Source: Lepus europaeus (lineage: Eukaryota > Chordata > Mammalia > Lagomorpha > Leporidae). From it: DNA of 64,000 nt. Location of the stretch: the NCBI RefSeq assembly GCF_033115175.1, contig NC_084831.1, positions 78,997,502-79,061,501 of the forward strand, in the 5' to 3' direction. The notes under the pieces were generated by a model that worked only from the letters and a program-made list of their open reading frames with translations, ran no database searches and was not told the DNA's origin. Positions 1 to 11,589 of the stretch are shown piece by piece (position 1 is the first letter of the stretch; each line of letters starts with the position of its first letter). The translations under genes and the position numbers were made by a program.

Positions 1-1367
1 AAATCCATCTAGGAGTACTGATTGATATGAATGCTTGAATGCAAATACATTTTAATAAACACGATTAAGTTAAACGTGTTTACTTTTAACTATAATTAAC
101 AACAAAAAACTTAGCTTGCTTGGATATAGTTTTAAAAGTTTTGTCTTGAAAACAGCCCTTGCTTTTTATTTTGAAGCACTTCCTACTAAAATATCTCAGC
201 CAAAGATATCAGAGCTCATTTTCTGTACAAATGAAACTACAAACGGAGAGATATGAAGGGAGGGAGAGGGAAAGACATTTCAATACCCCTGATACATTCC
301 TTGAATGGAATTGTCTTCCCTACAGAAAAAAAAAAATCCACAAAGGATCAGCTACAAATTTAAATTATCATTAAAAGGATCTAAAGAGGATCTTAACCCA
401 ACCAAATAAACAGTCTTTGTGTTTTTACTTGTTTCCCTCTCAAGGGGCTATAAGAATGGCTACTGTCAGACATTCTGTATTTAGAGTATCCATTTTCCTT
501 GAGAGCAGGATAGTAATGACACAGAGCAAAAACAGCAAGAGTAAGAATAGAACAAATCCTGCCTTTCACACTCCAATTTTTAGGTTATGTATTAATTTCA
601 AATATTTGTAGCAGATTCACAATGATGCAGTGAGAACTAATTAAAATTCACCTGTCTGCAGGAACCAAAATTGCCTGGCTTCCTAATGGATTGAGCCACA
701 TAAAAATGTCTACATAAATAGCAATTTCATGCGGTATAACCTAATACCAAAAGCCCTTGCAGGAATATCATCAACCAATAATAACAGTGAGAGATAAAAC
801 CCAGTTTGTTTTCCTGCCATCATTTTCCACAAACACTACTATTATAAAACTGGTATAATGCATACTATCTTCTTGCAGGTGCTAACATTGAGGACATTCT
901 GCATAAAAGAACAAAAGCTACTTGCAGACGCTGTCCACAGCTTGTGTTTCTGCTTCATTAATTCAAAACAGAAAACCATTTTCTTAGACCAGAAGTGTTT
1001 TTACACCATCAGGATGATTTAACCTAACAGCACCATGACCCCAACAGGCTTGTCTGCTTCCTGGGAGCTCAGGCCAGTGAACAGCTGGAAGGCCTGCTCC
1101 AGAATCAACAACTCGACACAGTAATCACAAACACGAGGGCTTACTCAAATTCAAGGTGTCCTACAGCCTGTGAGGTGAAGAAACAGCATCACTGAGAGCA
1201 CAAAGAATGGTCAGGAGTCATACTCCACGCAGTGACCCCAGAGTCACAGTATTTCCAAAGCGATGAAAAAAACAAAGTATAGTTCTTTTCGCACCTCTGC
1301 TCTACCCTCCTTTGGCAAGAAATAGCCCTGATGGTCAAGGTCAAGTAGGCATCTATGTCCTTCTTCT
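1..1367. other. Unclassified AT-rich single-copy-looking DNA
   Basis: I recognise no gene, young repeat or RNA here. The open frames (up to 71 codons) lack splice context or family resemblance. Intron or intergenic DNA is the simplest reading. Confidence 0.5.
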
Positions 1368-1623
1368 TTTTTTAAGATTTATTTATTTATTTGAAAGACA
1401 GAGTTACAGAGGGAGATCTTCCATTCATTGGTTCACTCATCAAATGGCCACATAGCCAGAGCTTGGCCAGTCTGAAGCCAGCAGCTTCTTCTGGGTCTCC
1501 TACGTGGGTGCTTGGGCCGACCTCACTGGTTTTCCAAGTGCATTAACAGGGAGCTGGATGGAAAGTGGTATGCCAGTGGTGCAGGTGGTGGTCTTACCTG
1601 CTACTCCACAGCACCGGCCCCAC
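1368..1623 (-). mobile_element. CSINE, minus strand, internally shortened
   Basis: It opens with the reverse-complement tail (TTTAAGATTTATTTATTTAT), continues through the ggttcactc block and ends at cagcaccggcccc, the inverted tRNA-like head. The middle is shortened relative to full copies nearby. Confidence 0.9.
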
Positions 1624-1867
1624 CAATTTCCTTTTTTACACTATGCTTGTTTCAGATGTTGACAAGGTTTCTGTCCTCATTATAAAAAATGTCTTGGCTA
1701 AGCTTACTATTCTTAAAAAATAAGAGAATGCCCGAAAGAAATACGGCTTTAAAGTATAACACCAGCATATATTTTAGTTGAGATACATAGCAGTTGCTAA
1801 CATCTTCTAGATGATCAGCAAGTATATATTTATGTGGTAAGTTGTTGAATGTATTTTTTTTTACCTT

Positions 1868-2170
1868 TTTAAAAAAAGATTTATCTATTTATTTGAAAGT
1901 CAGAGTTACAGAGAGAGAAGAGAGACAGATTTTCCATCTGCTGTTTCAATCCCCAAATGGCCTTCATGGCTGGTGCTAGGCCAAGCCAAGGCCAGGAAAC
2001 ATAAGCTTCTTCCAGGTCTTCCACATGGGCGCTGGGGCCCAAGGCCTTGGGCCATCCTCTGTCACTTTCCCAGGCGCATTAGCAGGGAGCTGGAACTCGA
2101 ACCCGCACCAACATGGGATTCTGGTGCTGCAGATGGCAACTTAACTTGCTGCCCATAGAACTGGCCCCAT
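1868..2170 (-). mobile_element. CSINE, minus strand
   Basis: Tail tract aaagatttatctatttattt, CT/GA zone, and inverted head ending agaactggcccc. It abuts a second, older minus CSINE, so it probably inserted near that copy's A-tail. Confidence 0.9.
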
Positions 2171-2430
2171 AATTTTAGAGAGAGAGTTCCTATACACTGG
2201 CTCCCCTCCAAAGGCTCACAACAGCCACACCGGGCCCAAGTTGAAGCTGGGAGACAGAGTCTCAATCCAGGTCTCCCACACGGGTGGCACGAGCCCAGTC
2301 ATTTGAGCCATCACTTGCTGCCTCCCAAAGTCTGCAGGAAGTTGGAGTCAGCAGCCAGAACTGAGCACTGAACTCTAGCACTCTGATGTGAGATGTGGGC
2401 AACTTACCCGCTTGGCCAAATGCCCGCCCT
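2171..2430 (-). mobile_element. Older diverged CSINE, minus strand
   Basis: It shows the older-subfamily signature gccatcacttgctgcctccc and ends ggccaaatgcccgccct. The T-rich tail is almost gone, probably because the neighbouring CSINE inserted there. Confidence 0.8.
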
Positions 2431-2749
2431 TGAATATAAGTCTTAGAGATTTAAAACCATCTCAGCTTTCTACATAAAAAAGTAACATGTGGTTACAAAA
2501 GTGTAATCTCTCGTGTCTTATATTATTAAATCAATGGCCAGATGACCTTGAGAGGAAGCAAAGTCCTTTCTTCAAATAAGGACTCATTCTGTAGTCTTGC
2601 ATTTTGCTATCTGGAGCTGAAACTAGAATTACTGACAATCCAAACATAATTATCAGCATTTCCCTTGGTGAATTAACCCCCAAGTGCCTTAGAAATTGCT
2701 TTCTAAAAAAATACATCTCTTCAAATTGCGCTTCATAAAAACTGATGCT

Positions 2750-3072
2750 CAGGGCCAGGTGCTGAGACTCAGCAGGTTAAGCTGCTGCTTCAGATGTCCA
2801 CGTCCCATATAGGAGTCTCAAATGAGTCCCTGCCGCTTTGCTTCTGGTCCAGCTCCTTTCTAATGCACCTGGAAAGCAGTGGATGATGGCTCAAGTACTT
2901 GCGTCCCTGCTACCCACATGAAAGATCTAGCCAGAGTTCCTGGCTCCTGGCTTCAGCCTGGCCCAGTGCCAGTCATTGAGACCATGTGGGAAGTGAAGCA
3001 GTGGGTGGAAGCTCTCTCTCTTCTCTGTCTCTTCATCTTTCTGTTGTTTTTCATTTGTCTCTGTCTTATAGA
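2750..3072 (+). mobile_element. CSINE, plus strand, tail eroded
   Basis: It begins agggccaggtgctgagac and contains the block around ctggctcctggcttcagcct. The CT-rich zone is followed by diverged sequence without the usual AAATAAAT tail. Confidence 0.85.
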
Positions 3073-3074
3073 GA

Positions 3075-3350
3075 AGTGACCATTATTGTTCCCCTGGGTC
3101 TTTACAAGATGGATCATTTTTCTCTGGCTTTTATTAACACTTTTCCCCTTGATCTTTGCCTTTCAGAATTTTGACTACAATGTGTCAAGAGTGTTTTTCT
3201 TTGGTTTTATTCTATTTGAGGTTTATTGAGTTTCTAGATTCACAGATTAGTATTTTTCACCAAATTTGGAATTTTTTCAACCACCATTTCCTCAAACAAT
3301 TTTTCTGTCCCAATCTTTTTTCTCCTCTGGAACCCCTGTTTCACGGATAC
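3075..3350. mobile_element. Ancient L1M-type LINE fragment, first part
   Basis: The sequence resembles a widely repeated L1M segment: a stretch like accaaatttggaattttttc, then accatttcctcaaacaattt, then an 'actaggctgt' motif. The continuing part of the same consensus resumes near 5088, so the element appears split by about 1.7 kb. Assignment and orientation are from memory. Confidence 0.5.
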
Positions 3351-4075
3351 TAGGCTGTCCCATGTGGTTTGAAGAGCATTTGGCTCCCCACAATCATGCA
3401 GGCATTTATAGCTCAAAGTCTTATACTAACAATTAACAGGTTAATGTAAATAGTTGATGGATCGCTCTATTTACAGCATCTGAGAGGAGGGTCTTTAGGT
3501 CCCTGGGGGCATGCCCTCAGAAGGTAGTTCTCTGACGCCTGGCATTGTGGCGCAGCAGATTGAGCTGCCACCTGCAACAATGGCATCCCATATCGGAGTG
3601 CTGGTTCAAGGTCTGGTTGCTCTGTTTCTTATCCAACTCCCTGACAATGAGCCTGGGAAGGCAGCAGAAGATGACCCAAGTACTTGAGTCCCTGCACCCA
3701 TGTGGGGCACCTACATGGAGTTCCTGGCTCCTGGCTTTGGCCTGATAGAGCCCTGGTTGTTGTGGCCATCTGGGGAGTGAACCAGTGGATGGAAGACCTC
3801 TCCTCTCTCTGTCTCTCCCTCTCCCCCTCAGTCACTCTGCCTTTCAAATAAATAATTTTTTTTTAAAGAAGGCAGTTCTCATGAAAGGGTTGTTTATATA
3901 AGAAAAATCCGCTCCCTTGTCTCTCTGTTTCCTGGCCCACCTCTACACACATTCTGCTCTCATCAGATTCCAGGCTTCCAAAACTGTGAGTGAAAGCAAA
4001 GCTTCTTGCTTCCATAGAATCTCCCCTCAGGTACTTTAGGTAAAGTAATGAAAAGCTAACCAACACATGGTTCTC
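3350..4075 (+). mobile_element. MaLR-like LTR remnant, split by a CSINE
   Basis: The left part runs 3350-3532 and the right part 3867-4075. The right part has the typical LTR 3' pattern: a 'ccaaaactgtgag' block, a 'ctcaggta' block and a terminal 'gctaacca'. The CSINE between them has its own TSD. There is no internal gag/pol-like sequence, so this is a solo LTR or fragment. Confidence 0.55.
3533..3866 (+). mobile_element. CSINE, plus strand, in an LTR
   Basis: Full-length copy from the tRNA-like head (cattgtggcgcagcagatt) to an AAATAAATAATTTTT tail. Flanking TSDs agaaggtagttctc (3519-3532) and agaaggcagttctc (3867-3880) differ at one base, confirming insertion into the LTR. Confidence 0.95.
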
Positions 4076-4288
4076 ACATAAAACAAACAAGATCTGTGTT
4101 AGAGAGATTCAAAAAGATTGAGGGTTCGTGAGTGGTTATTGAAAGTTTATTATACTGATATTTTCAAGGATACTATTGAATACTCAAAATAATCTTATAA
4201 AATAATCATTATTATTTCCATTTTACAGGCGAGCAAATTGAGGCTTGAGCCAATTAGTGATTCCCCCAAAGTCTAAGAATAGAGTCAA

Positions 4289-4594
4289 GGGGCTGATGCT
4301 GTGGTCTAGCTGGAGAAGCTGCTGCCTGCAGTATTGGCATCCCATATGGGCACTGGTTCAGGTCCTGGCTGCTCCATTTCCGATCCAGCTCTCTGCTATG
4401 GCCTGGGAAAGCAGTAGAAGATGGTCCAAGTCCTTGGGCCCCTGCACCCACGTAGGAGATCTGGAGGAAGCTCCTGGCTCCTGGCTTCAGATGGAAGACA
4501 CCCCCCCCCCCCACTCTCTTTCTCTCTCTCTGCCTCTCCTTCTCTCTCTGTGTAACCCTGACTTTCAAATAAATACATACATCATTAAAAAAAA
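4289..4594 (+). mobile_element. CSINE, plus strand, in a MIR
   Basis: Starts ggggctgatgctgtgg and ends in a poly(A)-rich tail. A perfect 14-bp TSD, aagaatagagtcaa, lies at 4275-4288 and 4595-4608. A run of 12 C sits at the start of the CT zone. Confidence 0.97.
4501..4512 (+). repeat. Homopolymer (C)12
   Basis: Uninterrupted run of 12 C inside the CSINE CT zone, likely length-polymorphic. Confidence 0.9.
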
Positions 4595-4689
4595 AAGAAT
4601 AGAGTCAAATGAAATCTTATCTAAGCGTTCTTGAGCTGTTGCAAAACCAGTACTGTTATTAAAACCTGACCAAAGTCAAAGGAAGTGAT

Positions 4690-5085
4690 GACTATGAAGA
4701 AGGAGTGGTACTCTTTAGAGAAGGGGACCACTTGCAGGCAGGCAAAGACACAGTTGCCTGGAGATGGGAGCTTCCTCCAAGGATAGGTTAGTGCGCTTGG
4801 GGCTTCAGAGAAGCTCCAAGCCCAGGCCTGAGCTCCTAAAGACCTGAAGCAGAAGCCAGTGCACAGGAGAGGGACATACCCACAGCCCCATAGTCAGCAG
4901 TATTTGTAACTGTTGGAAATGCTATTGAACCATGTAGAACACAAGAACTTAACCTCAGAAATGATCTCAAGTGTCTTGTGATTGTGTAAAAGATGTGAGT
5001 TTTTCATCATGGTGGAAAATAAAGGCAAAGTTAAACCAAAAATGAAAAAGAGGGGAAAGCTAACACACTCATACTACTGCACAAG
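4690..5085. other. Unclassified segment
   Basis: No gene or repeat recognised. It separates the MIR from the resumption of the L1M LINE. Confidence 0.4.
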
Positions 5086-5087
5086 TC

Positions 5088-6480
5088 AATGAGGCTCTGG
5101 TTCATTTTCTTCTGCTTTTGTTTCTCTGTGTGCTTTAGCTCATGTAGTTGATATTACCTTGTCTTCAAATTTGCTATTTTTTTCTCTAGAATCCAATTTG
5201 CTGTTAAACCCATCTAGAGATCTTTTTTTCATTTTAAGTATAATGTTTTTCAATTCCATAATTTGAAGTTGGTCTTCTTTTATATTTTCTTTCTAGTGAG
5301 AATCTCCCTCTCTTTATATGAATGCATATTTTCTTTTAAAGCTTTAATGGTTTTTATGAAAGTTATTTTAAAATGCTTGCTTGCTAATTCCAACATCCCT
5401 GTAATCTCTGTGTATGTTCCTATTGTATTAAAAAAAATCTGCTATGGTCATGCTCCTTCACATAGCTAGTAATTTTTAGATTATATGCTGGACATTGAAA
5501 TGCTATGTTATTGGGTCTGGACTTAAAAAGTATTGAGCTTTGTTCTGTTAATTTATTGGTGAGTCAATTTGACTTAAAAAAACTTTATTTATGTATTTTA
5601 TTTGCTTTAAAGGTAGAGAGAGAGAGACAGACAAAAAGAGATCTCACCAACCAGTGATTCACTCCTCAAATGCCTACAGCAACTGGTGCTAGGTTAGATT
5701 AAAGCCAGGAGCCAGGAACTCAATCAGGTCTCCTATGTAGGTGGCAGGAACACAACACTGGAGCCAGTATCTGCTGCCTCCCAGAATGCACGAAAGAAGG
5801 GAGCTGGACTTGGGAGTGAAGCTGCGTCTCAAAGCCAGGCACTCTGGTCTGGGATGTGGGCACCCCAAGCGTTGTTTTAACCACGTCACCAGATACCCCT
5901 CCAAGTGTGAGCCTCACTTTTACAAGGCTGTGTTTGAGCTTTGTTGAAGCTAGCCTTTACTCTGGGGTTAGAGTGGCTTACTCCTAGTGCCTGGCCTTGC
6001 TGTAGTCTTCGCTGAAAGCACCAGGGAATCACTGGGGTCACTCAGAATGCCTCCATCTCCAGTCCTGTGTGTCCTCTGGAATCTCCATTCAGCTTCCAGC
6101 TCCCCAAAGTTATTTTCCACCAGGCCTTGTGGAGTTCCGCCCAGAGAACAAGCAGCTGAGTATTCAGCCAGAGACCCATGATACCCCTCTACAGAGTTTT
6201 AGACCTCTTTCTCTGTGTAGTAATTCTCTCTTCATTACTCTGATCTGCAAATTCTAGCTACCTCAACAACCTTGAGCTCTGACCTGTCCCTGCTCAGCTC
6301 AGCAAGGCAGCTGTTATCAACTTGGGCTTCCCTTTCCTGTGCTTCTACAAGGAAAGGTAGGAGGGCTAAGTGGTCCATCTCATGTGTTTCCCTTATTCAG
6401 GCATCAAAGTTCAGCACTGCCAAAATTCTGAAATTTAGTTTTCTGAAAACAGTTGAAAATAAAATTTTCTTTCCTTCAAA
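5088..6480. mobile_element. Ancient L1M-type LINE fragment, second part
   Basis: It picks up the L1M consensus where the part ending near 3350 stops: 'gaggctctggttcattttc', then 'atccaatttgctgttaaacc', later 'tgctggacattgaaatgcta' and 'gcctttactctggggtta'. A CSINE interrupts it at 5576-5901. Heavily diverged with no intact ORF. The right boundary is uncertain. Confidence 0.55.
5576..5901 (-). mobile_element. Older CSINE, minus strand
   Basis: T-rich start, GA-rich zone, older-subfamily block 'aggcactctggtctgggatg' and the end 'cgtcaccagatacccctcc'. Diverged; no clear TSD found. Confidence 0.85.
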
Positions 6481-6589
6481 ACTTACTTTTATTCCTAGAT
6501 GCATTTTTTTTTTCCAGCTAATGGCATCAAATCCCTGGACCAAATTTACAGTTATTGTTGCTTCCCTATTCTCTGGTTCCCCGTAAAAT

Positions 6590-6805
6590 CATTTGCTAGG
6601 CTCTGTTGATTCCATGTTTTGAGAGTATCTTGCCTTAATTCCTTTACCTAACTCTTTGGAACTGCCTCAGTTTGAACTACTTCTCAGCTGAACAAATTGT
6701 AAGTGTGCCCTGGATAATCTGTCTGTCTCCATCTTAGTTTTCTTTGATTCAGAGATTGTTGTCTGTTTCATTAATATCCAAAGCCTAGAAACTGTCTAGC
6801 ATACA
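6590..6805 (+). mobile_element. Possible L2 fragment
   Basis: The stretch with 'ttcattaatatccaaagcct' followed by 'ctgtctagcataca' resembles the L2 3' region. Weak and short. Confidence 0.3.
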
Positions 6806-6821
6806 GGCCAAAATTTTTTAA

Positions 6822-7132
6822 AAGTTGTATTAATTTATTTAAAAGGCAGAGTTGCAGAGAGAGAGAGATCTTCCATACTCTGGTTCACTCTCCAAATGGT
6901 CGCAATGGCCGTAGCTTGGCCTATCTCAAGGCTGGAGGCAGGACTTCTTCTGGGTCTCCCATGTAGGTTGAAGGGGTTCAAGGACTTGGGCCATCTTTGC
7001 AGCTTTCCCTGGCATGATAGCAGAGAGCTGGATTGGAAATGGAGCAGCCAGGTCTCAAACCAGTGCCCATATGGGATGCCTGCTCTGCAGGCCATGTTTT
7101 TACGTGCTCACTACACCACAGTGCTGGCCCCT
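6822..7132 (-). mobile_element. CSINE, minus strand
   Basis: Runs from the T/A-rich tail through gtgcccatatgggatgcctg to cacagtgctggcccc. AT-rich flanks aaattttttaaaag (6810) and aaattttttaaag (7138) look like a TSD. Confidence 0.93.
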
Positions 7133-7269
7133 CAGGTAAATTTTTTAAAGTTCATTTTGAGAATTTCAATCTGCTGCCCAAAATATTAAATGAAATCCTA
7201 TTTCCTAATAAGTAAAAACGAAATTTGATATTCAATAATCCCCTCAAATTTCTTCCTATTCATTTTTTG

Positions 7270-7660
7270 CATTTCCTCCTCTCTTGCCTTATACTTTACC
7301 CAAATAAAGCTCTTTTCTGTAAAAACTATGTGTTATCCCTCTTTCATGACTTGTTCACACTATTTCTTTTATGTGGAATACCCTTTATAAATGTCTTCCT
7401 ATGCCTAAATTAGACTCATTCTTCAAGACCCAAGGCCCTTTCGTAAGCTTATTCGTCCCGACCTGGGAAGTTATCCTGTAGGAACGTACTTGACACTTCA
7501 CTGGCCCTGCTTCCAGCAGCTCCACTCACCTCCTGCCTTTTGAGTGATCATGTCCCTTCCGTGTTGTAAACTACTCAAAGGCATGGACAATGTCGAAGTG
7601 CTGCTCCCTCCTCGGAACTTGACCCAGTGTTTACTATTGAGCTTTAATGTTGATAAGGTG
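7270..7660 (+). mobile_element. L2 LINE 3' fragment
   Basis: Pattern of the L2 3' end in plus orientation: a 'cactatttcttttatgtgg' block, a 'cttcaagacccaaggc' block, then 'ctcaaaggcatggacaatgt'. Diverged, no coding potential. Confidence 0.55.
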
Positions 7661-8298
7661 CTGTGGTGCTTAGCCACTATTCACTGACTGCATCCCATGC
7701 ACTGTGCTGCTTGCTGTACTCACATCATTTTCCTTAATTCTGGAAGAATACCAAAAGCTCACTACAACCCAAATGACACCAAAGCCGATGGCTGTGATGG
7801 AGATCGGACATGCTCAACAGCTCGAATTCTAGTCCACTGAATTCCATGTCCCCTGAGACAGGGTGAGGTGTCAGTTGCCCTCCTGCCTGCTGCTTGCTTG
7901 TCACAGAATCATTTCTCCCATCCCAGACCCTCACAACTGAAGTCTGAAGGAAGTTGCTTCCTGTGTCATTTCCGCCCCCAGAAAATGGCCCCTTCTACCT
8001 TTGCCATTTACCCTTGCCAGCCTACCTGCAGTGCTGCAGCCCTGTGCCCACATCAAAGAGCCCTGCTTTGCTGCCTCTCCTCTGGCTTCTCCAGATGACA
8101 GCCCTGCCTCTCTCTGCAGAGCCATTAGGAATCCATGGATGAGACCTGTTCCCATAACATGGAGGTCCTCCTGCCTGCCTGCCCTTGTCCCCTGGGCCAG
8201 GTCTTTTCTTCCAAGCCAGATTTTCTCACTTTCCATAGCTACTAATAGATTGATTTCCCCCTGGTGGTGGCTTTTGTGGAACAAGCATTCATTAAACC
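7660..8298. other. Unclassified, C-rich segment
   Basis: No family recognised. A 216-codon minus frame over this part and the next CSINE is half SINE and is not supported as a gene. Confidence 0.4.
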
Positions 8299-8309
8299 AC
8301 TGAGAACTT

Positions 8310-8642
8310 TTTTTTAAAGATTTACTTATGTATCTGAAAGGTAGAGTTACAGGCAGAGGCAGAGACACAGCAAGAGAGAGAGGGCTTCTGTCTGCTGGTT
8401 CACTCCCCAAATGGCTGCGATGGCCTAGAGCTGAGCCTATCTGAAGGCAGGAGCCAGGAGCTTCCTCTGGGTCGCCCATGTTGGTGCTGGGGCCCAAGGA
8501 CTTGGGCCATCTTTTGCTGCTTTCCCAGGCCATAGCAGGGAACTGTACTGGAAGTGGATCAGCCAGGTCTCGAACAAGCACCCATATGGTATGCCAGCAC
8601 AGCAGGCAGCAGCTTTACCGCCATGCCAGAGCTGCAGCCCCT
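8310..8642 (-). mobile_element. CSINE, minus strand
   Basis: Complete copy from the TTTTTAAAGATTTACTTATG tail to the inverted head. TSDs actgagaactt (8299-8309) and attgagaactt (8643-8653). Confidence 0.95.
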
Positions 8643-8849
8643 ATTGAGAACTTCTTATATATCCAAAACACTATTAAGTATTGAGAAAGAAGTGAAAATA
8701 ACCAATCAAACAAATGAACAATTTAAACATTTTGTTTGATAGGAATCCCTCGCTTTAAAAAAGTTGAAGTCTACTGCACTCTATAGAAGTCCTTTATCTG
8801 TGAAGCTCATTCATCAATTTGATGGGTACACACCAAGCCCATGAACATG

Positions 8850-9830
8850 CCAGTTTCTGTCCCCAAGTGTGTGGGACACAGATTGACAAGATGTCTGCTT
8901 TCCTGGAGCAGCCAATAAATCTATAAACTGATATCAGCTATTGATAAGTACAGTATTAGAAATTATAAATAATAAAAAGAAAACAAAGTAGGATGATTTA
9001 AGGCAAACATGAGACAGGGAGGTGACATCTAAGTGTGTTTCTGTGTGGGTACAAACTGATGAGGTCTTTACTAATTATATACTGAATTGATCTTCTGTAT
9101 ATAAAGATAATTGGAAATGAAAAAAAACAACCTGGTGTTAAATTGGAAATGGCATAGAAAATTAATTAATTAAAAAAAATATTATGTAGGATCTCTGTCT
9201 TTAATGTGCTGTACACTGTTATTTAATGTTATTTAATGCTATAACTAGTACTCCAATGGTAGTTTTTTCACTTTATGTTGCTATATGGGGCAAACTGTTG
9301 AAATCTTTACCTAATATATACTAAATTGATCTTCTGTATATAAAGAGAATTGAAAATGAATCTTGATGTGAATGGAAGGGGAGAGGGAGCGGGAAAGGGG
9401 AGGGTTGCGGGCAGGAGGGAAGTTATGGGAGGGGGGAAGCCATTGTAACCCATAAGCTGTACTTTGGAAATTTATATTCATTAAATAAAAGTTTAATAAA
9501 TGAAAAAAAAAAAAGAAGGTGACATCTTGGCTGAATGGCACTTGAAGGTGTAGGGAAAGGAGAGTGTAGTCAGGGTGAACGTTGGTGCTGATGGAATGTG
9601 TGATCCAGGAAGTGAATCACAAGAGCTAAGGTCAGACAAACAGACCAGCTCAGATCAGGTAAGGTTTAGCAGGCCACGGTAAGGTGTTTGGATTTTTCTA
9701 AATAGAGCGGGAAGAAAGTATTGGAAGACTTCAAGTAGGAATGACATGAGGTGATTACACTGTTACAAGAGCACTTCGGCTGCTGTATATGCACAGAAGC
9801 AAGAGTATAAGATTCTAGGCTCCATTAGGA
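8850..9830 (-). mobile_element. L2 LINE fragment, minus strand, split by a young L1
   Basis: Left arm 8850-9019 and right arm 9528-9830 carry inverted L2 3' patterns, such as 'ggaggtgacatct' and, on the right, 'ttggatttttctaaa' and 'gcacttcggctgctg'. The L1 and its TSD lie between them. Confidence 0.6.
9031..9516 (+). mobile_element. 5'-truncated rabbit L1, 3' UTR only
   Basis: Contains the rabbit L1 3' UTR: 'ttgatcttctgtatataaag', a G-rich zone of gaggg/gggag repeats, 'ctgtactttggaaatttata', AATAAAAGTT and a poly(A) tail. A perfect 11-bp TSD, aggtgacatct, is at 9020-9030 and 9517-9527. A roughly 90-bp module occurs twice (9033-9120 and 9272-9364). Confidence 0.95.
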
Positions 9831-10254
9831 GCTGTTCTAATGTAAGTAAGATATGATGGTCCTATCAGCCTATGAACTAAATGTGTGTTCTGTCAGATAA
9901 TGCCCTCTGTTGCTGGTATCCACTTTACAGGGTACTGGATCTACTGTATAACAAAATTAGATGACAGGATCACTGGCCTCAGAGACTTTTCCATAATTTA
10001 ATGGAGATGAGAGACAAAATGAAAGAGAACAAAAGCTGATACCTTATTGAGGCAATAAAACATTGATAGAAGTTGGCAGACTGTCAACAGTCAACAGACT
10101 GTCTTCAGCTGGGGTCAATCTTCTGGGTCACCCTATTCTGAATCACCATGGTGCTACTACAGAACAACAAAAGAAGCCACCATCCTGACTTGAATCAGAG
10201 TAACATAGCCAAGTAAATTATAAACAGATATAAAGCTAGTTGTGATGCATTAAC

Positions 10255-10440
10255 CAAGCACTGACAATTTTCTAAACACCATGTTAATACTTTACATGAA
10301 TCATTTAGTCCCCAAAACAAACCTGCCAGGGATCCTCATCCCCATTTCCTAGATGAAAAAAACATCCCTTTGAACATGGTAACTTGCCTATCGTTACATG
10401 CAGCTCATAAACACAAAAGCCCAGACATGTGCCTTGGTCA
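10255..10440 (-). mobile_element. MIR, minus strand
   Basis: Inverted MIR core: 'aatactttacatgaatcatt', then 'catccccatttcctagatg', then 'taacttgcctatcgttacat'. Diverged. Confidence 0.65.
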
Positions 10441-10494
10441 ATATGACCTCAAATTCAAGTTCATAAGGATGATGAGAGTGTTTTCCAGAGTGGT

Positions 10495-10600
10495 CTGATG
10501 ATAAGAATTAGCTGTGATCCTTGTTAAAAACACAGATACCTGTGCTTATGTCCTACCCCATGCCAGATCCTCTGGACCAGAATGTCTAGGGAGAGAAAGC
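10495..10600 (+). mobile_element. MER5-like hAT-Charlie MITE fragment
   Basis: The string 'ttgttaaaaacacagatacc' followed by 'ctaccccatgccagatcct' and 'ggaccagaatgtc' matches the internal pattern of MER5A elements (non-autonomous hAT-Charlie). Ends are not resolved. Confidence 0.5.
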
Positions 10601-10658
10601 AGTCTGGGAAGCTATTAATTTTAACAATGGCCTACAAAAATTATTACCATATTATCTT

Positions 10659-10989
10659 TTTAAAAAAATTTATTTATTTATTTGAAAAGAAGAGTTACAT
10701 AGAGAAAGAAAGAGAGGCAGAGAGAGAGAGGTCTTCCATCTGCTGGTTCACTTCCCAGATGGCCACAACAGCCAGAGCTGTGCCTGTTCAAAGCCAGGAG
10801 CCAGGAGCTTCTTCCAGGTTTCCCACATGAGTGCAGCAGTCCAAGTACTTGGGCCATGATCTACTGCTTTCCCAGGCCACAGCAGAGAGCTGGATCAGAA
10901 GTGGAGCAGTAGGACTTGAACCTGCACCCAAATGGGATGCCAGCACTGCAGGTGGTGGCTTTACCCACTACACCACAGTACCACCCCTT
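10659..10989 (-). mobile_element. CSINE, minus strand
   Basis: Full copy with tail, GA zone and head (ctacaccacagtaccacccc). Perfect TSD atattatctt at 10649-10658 and 10990-10999. Confidence 0.95.
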
Positions 10990-11029
10990 ATATTATCTTA
11001 TTTTTAACATCATAATTACTCTTGTTGAT

Positions 11030-11230
11030 AACCTACACTAGAGTAGGCCATACCCAACAAAAAGGAAATGAGGAAATACAATGTGGAGGAACAATTAAGG
11101 CAAGTGGTATTTATCAGAAGGAAGTTTTGATCTGGATTTTGAAAGGAATGCTGAGTAATAGAATGAAACATTCCAGACAAGAAAAGCATGAAAGAGGCAA
11201 GAGTGAGTCAGGTGTATAAACTGATGTCCC
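11030..11230 (-). mobile_element. L2 LINE fragment, minus strand
   Basis: The run 'tgaatagaatgaaacattcc'-like text (11150-11180), then 'aagcatgaaagaggcaagag', matches the inverted L2 3' consensus around the 'gcattccaggcagaggga' zone. Confidence 0.45.
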
Positions 11231-11589
11231 AAGGAGAGGGGGCGTGAGTCAGCATATACCCTACCACCAGGTCTTGAGTAACACTTGTGGGTTATCAAAC
11301 CTGTGAGATCCTTGGTCTGATCTTGGCCAAGATTGTTCTAGAAAGGCAAACCTTGAAATAATATTCTAATATGATTCTCTAGGGCTAAAGTGTCAAACGC
11401 AATCTTGATTTGAGATATTTTTCTTTTTCAAAATAAGCTTGTTAACTGATTCCCTACAATACACAAATGATCCCAGAAAATAATCTTACTTGGAGTATGA
11501 TCACAGGAAAATTTTCTTTATTGATTCATTGACATTGCTAAGTGCATTTCCAAATGGATTCTGTAGGAGCCATGTCCTAAATTCTTCTA

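Larger units (their letters stand above)
4150..4660 (-). mobile_element. MIR, minus strand, split by a CSINE
   Basis: The segment before the CSINE contains the inverted MIR core (ttatttccattttacaggcg, then caaattgaggcttgag). The right remainder after 4608 is short and diverged. Confidence 0.7.

Noticed and set aside
7931-8581. 216-codon minus-strand ORF, the longest in the window
   Set aside because: Its first half is CSINE sequence (8310-8581). The rest has no recognisable domain, and the frame simply lacks stops across a C-rich region.
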